From: Actinomycetota bacterium
Lineage (GTDB): Bacteria; Actinomycetota; Acidimicrobiia; Spongiisociales; UBA11373
Assembly (NCBI GenBank): GCA_030688105.1
Contig: JAUYIV010000190.1
Location: forward strand, 1 to 5,127
Length of the DNA stretch: 5,127 nt
Direction of reading: 5' to 3'
A model generated the notes under the pieces. It worked only from the letters and a program-made list of their open reading frames with translations, made no database searches and was not told the DNA's origin. The position numbers and the translations under genes are program-made. This document shows positions 1-5,127 of this stretch, one piece after another. Within the stretch, counting starts at the first letter, position 1. Every line of letters starts with the position of its first letter.

Positions 1-1140
1 ATGGGGGCCGATGTGATCAAGGTCGAGCCCCCCGGGGGCGAATGGGCCCGTGACCTGGGACCGCCCTTCCTCGACGGCGTGGCGGCGTCCTTTCTGGGGA
101 TGAACCGCAACAAGCGCGGAATCGTGGTCGACCTCAAGCACCCCGAAGGCGCCGGCGTCGTGGTACGGCTCGCCGAGGACTGCGACGTCGCCATCGAGAG
201 CTTTCGGCCGGGCGTGGCCGACCGGCTCGGGATCGGGTATGAGGCGCTGTCGGCTCGCAACCCCCGGCTGGTCTACGCGGCGATCTCGGCGTTCGGCCAA
301 GAGGGTCCCTGGCGCGATCGGCCCGGAGTGGACGGGGTCGCCCAGGCGATGAGCGGGATCATGAGCATCACCGGCACCGCGGACGGGCCCCCGGTGAAGG
401 TCGGGGTCCCGGCAGCCGACATGGCGGGAGCGGCCTTCACCTCCCAGGCGCTGCTGGCCGCCTTGGTGGCGCGGGAGCGCACCGGGCGCGGCCAGCGGGT
501 GGACGTGTCGCTGCTCGACGCCCTCCTCGCCTTCCAGGTGGTGCCCCTCTCGATGTACCTGGCCGACGGCAACCCGCCGCAGCGCCTCGGCAGCGCCGCC
601 CCCTATGCCGCTCCCAACGAGGCATACCCGACGAAGGACGGGTGGGTGATGGTCGCCGCCTACACCGCGATCCGATGGCCCGCCCTCTGTGGTGCGATCG
701 GCTTGCCCGATCTGGCCGATGATCCCCGATTCGACGCCAACGGCAAGCGGGTGCAGGCGCGCTCCGAGCTGGCGGCGATCCTCGATCCGGTGTTTCGCAC
801 CCGGACGACTGCCGAGTGGATCGAGATCCTCGACGAGGCAGACATCCTGTGCGGTCCGCTGCTCGATTACCCGAATCTCATGGAGCAGGAGCAGGTCACC
901 AAGGGCGAGGCCGTGGTCACCGTCGAGCACCCTGCGGTCGGGACGGTGCGGGGGACCGCGGCTCCCGGGCGGTTCTCCGCCACCCGGGCCGGGCCCAGCC
1001 GGTCGGGCCCGGTATTCCCCGGGGAGCACACCGCGGCCGTGCTCGAGGACAGGGGCTTCACCCAGGACGAGATCGCCGCCCTGCTCGAGGGCGGCGTGAT
1101 CCACGACCACGAGAAAGGGAGGGACCGAAGTGGCGGATGA
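1..1140 (+). CDS. Class III CoA-transferase (CaiB/BaiF family), 5' partial
   Basis: Cytoplasmic enzyme that moves coenzyme A between carboxylic acids through an aspartyl-CoA thioester; family members activate carnitine, oxalate, bile acids, benzylsuccinate, mesaconate and others. The visible 379 residues open with the family motif GADVIKVEPPGGE (residues 2-14). This normally lies about 30 residues into the protein, so the ATG at base 1 is an internal Met and the true start is upstream of the window. Next come FGQEGPWRDRPGVD (98-111) and the ADMAGAAF segment, whose Asp140 aligns with the catalytic Asp (Asp169 of formyl-CoA transferase). The C-terminus has the usual PGEHT...VLEDRGF...EIAAL pattern. 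With the missing part, the full length would be about 410 residues, normal for the family. Its last 11 bases overlap the next gene, so it belongs to that operon. Family is certain; donor and acceptor acids cannot be told from sequence. Confidence 0.93.
   Translation: MGADVIKVEPPGGEWARDLGPPFLDGVAASFLGMNRNKRGIVVDLKHPEGAGVVVRLAEDCDVAIESFRPGVADRLGIGYEALSARNPRLVYAAISAFGQEGPWRDRPGVDGVAQAMSGIMSITGTADGPPVKVGVPAADMAGAAFTSQALLAALVARERTGRGQRVDVSLLDALLAFQVVPLSMYLADGNPPQRLGSAAPYAAPNEAYPTKDGWVMVAAYTAIRWPALCGAIGLPDLADDPRFDANGKRVQARSELAAILDPVFRTRTTAEWIEILDEADILCGPLLDYPNLMEQEQVTKGEAVVTVEHPAVGTVRGTAAPGRFSATRAGPSRSGPVFPGEHTAAVLEDRGFTQDEIAALLEGGVIHDHEKGRDRSGG
1117..1123 (+). promoter_or_regulatory. Shine-Dalgarno for the enoyl-CoA hydratase gene
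   Basis: GGGAGGG lies 6 bases before the GTG at 1130, inside the end of the CoA-transferase gene. It decides the start: this is the only well-spaced purine-rich site before the conserved N-terminus, so the hydratase begins with GTG and overlaps the upstream gene by 11 bases. Confidence 0.7.
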
Positions 1141-1936
1141 GACCGGAGTGGAGGATCTGGTTCGATTCGAAGTCGCGGAGGACGGCATCGGGGTGATGAC
1201 CCTCAACCGCCCGGAGGCCCTGAACGCTCTCACGGTGCCGATGCTCGAACGGATGCGCGACCTGCTGGCCCAGATCGGAACCGATCCCGACATCCGGGTG
1301 CTGGTGCTCCAAGCAGAGGGCGAGAAGGCGTTCTGCGTGGGCGCCGACCTCAAGAGCCGGGCGGCCGAGTATGAGGCCGGCACCGTCCACGACCCCCTCG
1401 GCGCGCTGGTGCGAGAGGTGTTCTCCGGATTCGAGTGCCTCAACGTGCCGGTCATCGCCGCCATTCAGGGGTACGCCCTGGGCGGCGGGATGGAGATGGC
1501 ACTGGGCTGTGACCTGCGGGTGGCGGCCGACACCGCCAAGGTGGGCTTCCCCGAGGCGAAGGTGGGCAGCCTGCCCGGCGCCGGTGGCACCCAGCGCCTG
1601 ACCCGCCTGGTGGGCCCGGGATTCGCCAAGGAGATGATGTTCACCGGCGACCAGTTCGGCGCCGCCGACGCGTTGCGCATGGGAGTGGTCAACCGGGTGG
1701 TCCCCGCCGACTCGCTCCGGGAGTCGGTCATGGAGATGGCGCGCACCATCGCCTCGCGCGCTCCCCTCTCGCTGGATCGCATCAAGATGCTCATCAATCG
1801 TGCGCCGGACGTGGCCATCGAGTCTGGGCTCGACTTCGAGTCGACCTCGCACGCGGTGTTACGCGCCAGTGAGGACCGCAAGGAGGGGATCCAGGCCTTC
1901 GTCGAGAAGCGCCCGCCCCAGTTCAAGGGACGTTGA
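1130..1936 (+). CDS. Enoyl-CoA hydratase (crotonase family)
   Basis: 268-residue crotonase-fold protein, the usual length for the family; expected to add water across a 2-enoyl-CoA double bond to give a 3-hydroxyacyl-CoA in the cytoplasm. Visible motifs: LNRPEALNAL (25-34), the oxyanion-hole segment FCVGADL (68-74), IQGYALGGGMEMALGCD (112-128) and FPEAKVGSLPGAGGTQRL (140-157). Glu122 and Glu142 match the two catalytic glutamates of rat mitochondrial hydratase (Glu144, Glu164) with the same spacing of 20. True hydratase chemistry is therefore more likely than an isomerase, dehalogenase or decarboxylase activity of the superfamily. The GTG start is supported by a strong SD. The gene overlaps the CoA-transferase gene by 11 bases and ends 13 bases before the SDR gene. 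Leu244 is encoded by TTA, the only in-frame TTA in the window. The exact acyl-CoA substrate is unknown. Confidence 0.93.
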   Translation: MADETGVEDLVRFEVAEDGIGVMTLNRPEALNALTVPMLERMRDLLAQIGTDPDIRVLVLQAEGEKAFCVGADLKSRAAEYEAGTVHDPLGALVREVFSGFECLNVPVIAAIQGYALGGGMEMALGCDLRVAADTAKVGFPEAKVGSLPGAGGTQRLTRLVGPGFAKEMMFTGDQFGAADALRMGVVNRVVPADSLRESVMEMARTIASRAPLSLDRIKMLINRAPDVAIESGLDFESTSHAVLRASEDRKEGIQAFVEKRPPQFKGR

Positions 1937-1942
1937 GGAGGT
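1935..1942 (+). promoter_or_regulatory. Shine-Dalgarno for the SDR gene, overlapping the upstream stop
   Basis: GAGGAGGT ends 7 bases before the ATG at 1950. The hydratase stop codon TGA (1934-1936) forms the first part of this site, an arrangement typical of translational coupling. It fixes the SDR start at 1950; the same frame is open further upstream, but only as an overlap with the hydratase gene. Confidence 0.75.
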
Positions 1943-1949
1943 AGACGAC

Positions 1950-2696
1950 ATGAACGTGAAGGACCGTGTGGCGGTCATCACCGGATCGGGCCAGGGGATC
2001 GGCGCCGGGATCGCGGCGACCCTCGGCCGGGCCGGGGCTCGAGTGGTGGTCAACGACCTGGACCCCGATCGAGTCGAGAGCTCGCGCTCGCAGCTCGAAG
2101 ACGCCGGCATCGCGGTGACCGGAGTCGTCTCGGACGTCTCCACCGCCGAGGGTGCCGCGGCGTTGATCCAGGGAGCCATCGACGCCTTCGAGAGTGTCGA
2201 CATCCTGGTCAACAACGCCGGGATCGCCCGCGACAAGTGGCTGGTGAAGATGAGCGACGAGGACTGGGACGACGTGCTGCGGGTCAATCTGAAGTCGCAG
2301 TTCCTCTGCGTCCGCGCCGCCGCCCCCCACATGATGGAGCAGAAGTGGGGCCGGATCGTCAACATCTCGTCGCGGGCCTGGCTGGGAGGCCCCGGGCAAG
2401 CCAACTACGCCGCCTCGAAGGGAGCGGTGATCAGCCTCACCCGCACCCTGGCGCTGGAGATGGCCCGGTACAACATCACCGCAAACTGCATCGCCCCGGC
2501 CCTGGTCGACACCCCTCTGTTCCGGGGACTCGACGAGGAGGTCCGGGAACGCCTCGTCAAGACCATCCCCCTGGGCAGGGTGGGGACGACGGACGACATC
2601 GGCAATGCCGTACTGTTCTTCGCGGCCGAGGAGTCCTCGTACGTGACCGGCCAGACGCTATACGTGTGCGGCGGGCGCAGCCTCGGTGCCGGGTGA
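1950..2696 (+). CDS. Short-chain dehydrogenase/reductase (3-hydroxyacyl-CoA dehydrogenase / 3-oxoacyl reductase-like)
   Basis: 248-residue classical SDR, standard length, resembling FabG and 3-hydroxyacyl-CoA dehydrogenases. It has the Rossmann glycine motif TGSGQGIG (11-18), NNAG (88-91), and the catalytic tetrad Asn113, Ser140, Tyr153, Lys157 with the normal 13-residue Ser-Tyr and YxxxK spacing. The second beta strand ends in Asp36 (VVVNDLD) and the glycine motif lacks the Arg seen in NADPH-dependent FabG. By family rules this favours NAD(H), and so an oxidative, catabolic direction. The end has YVTGQTLYVCGG, with Cys240 where many members have Asp. Following an enoyl-CoA hydratase, the natural inference is oxidation of the 3-hydroxyacyl-CoA it makes. 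Oxidation of a free hydroxy acid formed by the aconitase-like enzyme downstream is an alternative. Substrate is not determinable. Confidence 0.9.
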   Translation: MNVKDRVAVITGSGQGIGAGIAATLGRAGARVVVNDLDPDRVESSRSQLEDAGIAVTGVVSDVSTAEGAAALIQGAIDAFESVDILVNNAGIARDKWLVKMSDEDWDDVLRVNLKSQFLCVRAAAPHMMEQKWGRIVNISSRAWLGGPGQANYAASKGAVISLTRTLALEMARYNITANCIAPALVDTPLFRGLDEEVRERLVKTIPLGRVGTTDDIGNAVLFFAAEESSYVTGQTLYVCGGRSLGAG

Positions 2697-2702
2697 GGGG
2701 AG
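2695..2702 (+). promoter_or_regulatory. Shine-Dalgarno for the aconitase-family large subunit
   Basis: GAGGGGAG ends 7 bases before the ATG at 2710. Its first two bases belong to the SDR stop codon TGA (2694-2696). The spacing selects ATG 2710 over the in-frame ATG 2716 (13 bases away) and the in-frame GTG 2686, which lies upstream of the SD itself. Confidence 0.72.
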
Positions 2703-2709
2703 ACGGCCG

Positions 2710-3967
<1,258 letters not shown>

Positions 3968-3975
<8 letters not shown>

Positions 3976-4462
3976 CGGCGCGATCCGTGGGAGGGTGTGG
4001 AAGTTCGGCCACGACGTCAGCACCGACCTGCTCTCCCCCGGCCAGTACGCCCTCGACCCCGTCGAGGTCCGGATGCTCCACGTCCTGGAGTCGGTCGATC
4101 CCCGCTTTGCCTCCGAGGTGGCTGCCGGCGACGTGGTCGTGGCGGGCCACAACTTCGGATGCGGCTCGAGCCGCGAGACCGCCGCCGAGAACCTGAAGGT
4201 GCTCGGCGTCGCCTGCGTCGCCGCCGAGTCGCTCTCGCGGCTGTTCATGCGCAACGCGATCGCGGTCGGGCTGCCGGTGCTGATCGCCGGCGGCATCCAC
4301 CAAGCCTTCTCGGCGGGCGACGAGATCGAGATCGATCTGGCCGCGGGCACGGCGCGCAACCCCGCCACCGGCGCGTATTGCCGGGGAGAGCCCCTGCCCG
4401 AGGAGATGCGCCGCATCCTGAACGCCGGCGGGATCCTCGAGGTGCTGCGCCACGGCGGCTGA
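3968..4462 (+). CDS. Aconitase-family hydro-lyase, small subunit (LeuD / homoaconitase small-subunit type)
   Basis: 164-residue swivel-domain subunit, the short form usual for partners of archaeal-type LeuC (bacterial LeuD is nearer 200). It completes the active site of the large subunit. Visible motifs: KFGHDVSTDLLSPGQY (12-27), equivalent to the family's TD-x-I-x-P segment; GDVVVAGHNFGCGSSRE (54-70), with Ser67, Ser68 and Arg69 matching aconitase Ser642, Ser643 and Arg644; and AESLSRLFMRNAIAVGLPVL (86-105). The substrate-specificity loop after the first motif reads YALD (27-30). Characterised isopropylmalate and homoaconitate enzymes have YLxx types here, so this differs from the sequences I know. 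Translation is coupled to the large subunit. It is the last gene of the operon; a hairpin follows 4 bases after its stop. Family assignment is firm, substrate unknown. Confidence 0.92.
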
Positions 4463-4466
4463 TCCC

Positions 4467-4483
4467 AGCCGGGTACCCCGGCT
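4467..4483 (+). terminator. GC-rich hairpin after the operon (terminator or operator dyad)
   Basis: AGCCGGG (4467-4473) and CCCGGCT (4477-4483) form a perfect 7-bp stem around a 3-base TAC loop, starting 4 bases after the small-subunit stop. No T-run follows, so it is not a textbook intrinsic terminator; T-less hairpins have been proposed as terminators in actinobacteria. Its last base is the first base of the -10-like element of the next gene, so it could instead be a protein-binding dyad controlling that promoter. The structure is seen directly; either function is inference. Confidence 0.5.
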
Positions 4484-4488
4484 ACAGT
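4483..4488 (+). promoter_or_regulatory. Candidate -10 element for the PAS-LuxR gene (leaderless start)
   Basis: TACAGT fits the TAnnnT pattern of actinobacterial housekeeping -10 boxes and ends 8 bases before the GTG at 4497. Transcription beginning 7-9 bases downstream would start at or next to that GTG, giving a leaderless mRNA. This agrees with the absence of an SD in front of it. The -35 region is poor: CTGATC at 4459-4464 matches TTGACA at only three positions, with an 18-base spacer. Predicted by eye only. Confidence 0.45.
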
Positions 4489-4496
4489 CACCAGAA

Positions 4497-5127
4497 GTGA
4501 CGACTCTTCACGGTGAAACCACCACCGAAGCCGCCGCCACGCTCGACACCCTGCTCGACGTGCTCGGCCGGACCAGCGACGGCCTGATTGCGGTCGACGA
4601 GGACCTGCGCGTCGTGGGGTGGAACGACGCCGCCGCACGCCTGCTCGGATACTCCGCGGACGAGGCCTTGGGCCGCCCCTGCCACGAGCTCCTGGCCTGG
4701 AGCGACCGCTGCGGCGACGCCGTCTGCGGGCCGGACTGCCCGGCCGCCTGCACCGGCGCGGCCGACGAGATCGTCGAGACCCGCGAGGTCATCGGCCGCT
4801 CTGCGTCGGGACGGACCCTGTGGCTGAACGCCACCACCATTGTGCCTCCCCTCGAGCTGCGGCAGGAGTGCCGCTTGATCCACCTGATCCGCGAGGTGGC
4901 ACTGCCCCCGGAGCTGGAGCGCCTGGTGGTGGAGCGGCTCTCAGGCTGGAGCCTGGCCGGTGCCGGCCGGGACCCGCGGCTCGCCTCGCTGACCCCGCGC
5001 GAGGCCGAAGTGTTGGATCTGCTGGCAGAGGGCATGGACGGGCCCACCATCGCAGAGAAGCTGTTCGTCTCTCCGGCCACGGTGCGCAACCACGTCCAGC
5101 ACATCCTCCGCAAGCTCGACGTCCACA
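4497..5127 (+). CDS. PAS-LuxR family transcriptional regulator with Cys-rich PAS domain, 3' partial
   Basis: The first 210 residues are visible before the window ends; the frame is open throughout. Residues about 15-135 form a PAS sensor: SDGLIAVDEDLRVVGWNDAA (27-46), then LLGYSADEALGRPCHELL (49-66), and a C-terminal part with ASGRTLWLNATTIV (103-116) and LIHLIRE (127-133). Residues 164-210 are a LuxR/GerE-type helix-turn-helix: LTPREAEVLDLLAEGM (165-180), then SPATVRNHVQHILRKLDVH (192-210), cut off close to the usual end of the domain. There is no receiver domain or membrane segment, so this is a one-component cytoplasmic sensor-regulator. Five cysteines cluster in the PAS core (62, 72, 77, 81, 85), suggesting metal, Fe-S or redox sensing. 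GTG 4497 is chosen because a -10-like box sits just upstream and no SD is present; GTG 4560 is an in-frame alternative that would trim the PAS N-terminal helix. Its position 34 bases after the operon makes it a candidate regulator of it, though it may instead govern genes further downstream. Confidence 0.87.
   Translation, partial: MTTLHGETTTEAAATLDTLLDVLGRTSDGLIAVDEDLRVVGWNDAAARLLGYSADEALGRPCHELLAWSDRCGDAVCGPDCPAACTGAADEIVETREVIGRSASGRTLWLNATTIVPPLELRQECRLIHLIREVALPPELERLVVERLSGWSLAGAGRDPRLASLTPREAEVLDLLAEGMDGPTIAEKLFVSPATVRNHVQHILRKLDVH

Noticed and set aside
1..3. ATG at base 1 as the true start of the CoA-transferase
   Set aside because: It would begin directly at the GADVIKVE motif, which in the family follows an N-terminal beta-alpha unit of about 30 residues; the window simply starts inside the gene.
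1058..1852. A 264-codon open frame on the - strand opposite the hydratase gene
   Set aside because: Composition rich in His, Gly, Arg and Glu with no motif, fully antisense to a well-supported crotonase; a high-GC shadow frame.
1800..1949. An upstream extension of the SDR frame back to base 1800
   Set aside because: The added 50 residues overlap the hydratase gene, are Arg/Ser/Pro-rich and precede the normal SDR N-terminus; a strong SD places the start at 1950.
2686..2709. GTG 2686 as the start of the aconitase-family large subunit
   Set aside because: It adds 8 residues not seen in the family and lies upstream of the strong SD at 2695-2702, which serves ATG 2710.

Overview
The window looks like chromosomal DNA from a high-GC bacterium, most likely an actinobacterium. 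Codon third positions are almost all G or C, genes are tightly packed, GTG starts occur, and the last gene appears to have a leaderless promoter. Lineage is inferred from sequence style only; there is no rRNA or other phylogenetic marker. All recognisable genes lie on the + strand, and I see no RNA gene, mobile element, CRISPR array or long intergenic gap.

Layout: (1) 1-1140, a class III (CaiB/BaiF) CoA-transferase whose N-terminus lies upstream of the window; (2) 1130-1936, an enoyl-CoA hydratase with both catalytic glutamates; (3) 1950-2696, a classical short-chain dehydrogenase/reductase (SDR) with an intact catalytic tetrad; (4) 2710-3975 and (5) 3968-4462, the large and small subunits of a short, two-subunit aconitase-family hydro-lyase (LeuC/LeuD or homoaconitase type); (6) 4497-5127, the start of a PAS-LuxR transcriptional regulator that runs off the 3' end and carries a cysteine cluster in its PAS domain.

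Genes 1-5 are almost certainly one operon. Junctions are an 11-nt overlap, two 13-nt gaps and an 8-nt overlap, each with a strong Shine-Dalgarno (SD) sequence, and in two cases the upstream TGA stop lies inside that SD. The gene set suggests a catabolic route for an organic acid, probably a di- or hydroxy-dicarboxylic acid. The aconitase-like pair would shift or add/remove a hydroxyl on the free acid, the CoA-transferase would activate an acid as a thioester, and the hydratase and SDR would do beta-oxidation-like hydration and oxidation. The substrate cannot be read from the sequence. No 2-isopropylmalate synthase, 3-isopropylmalate dehydrogenase or homocitrate synthase is visible, so leucine or lysine biosynthesis is not supported by context.

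Between the operon and the regulator are only 34 bases. They hold a perfect 7-bp GC-rich hairpin and a TAnnnT -10-like element placed so that transcription could start at or near the regulator's GTG. The most interesting points are the non-biosynthetic context of the aconitase-like pair, its unusual substrate-loop sequence, and the Cys-rich PAS regulator beside it.
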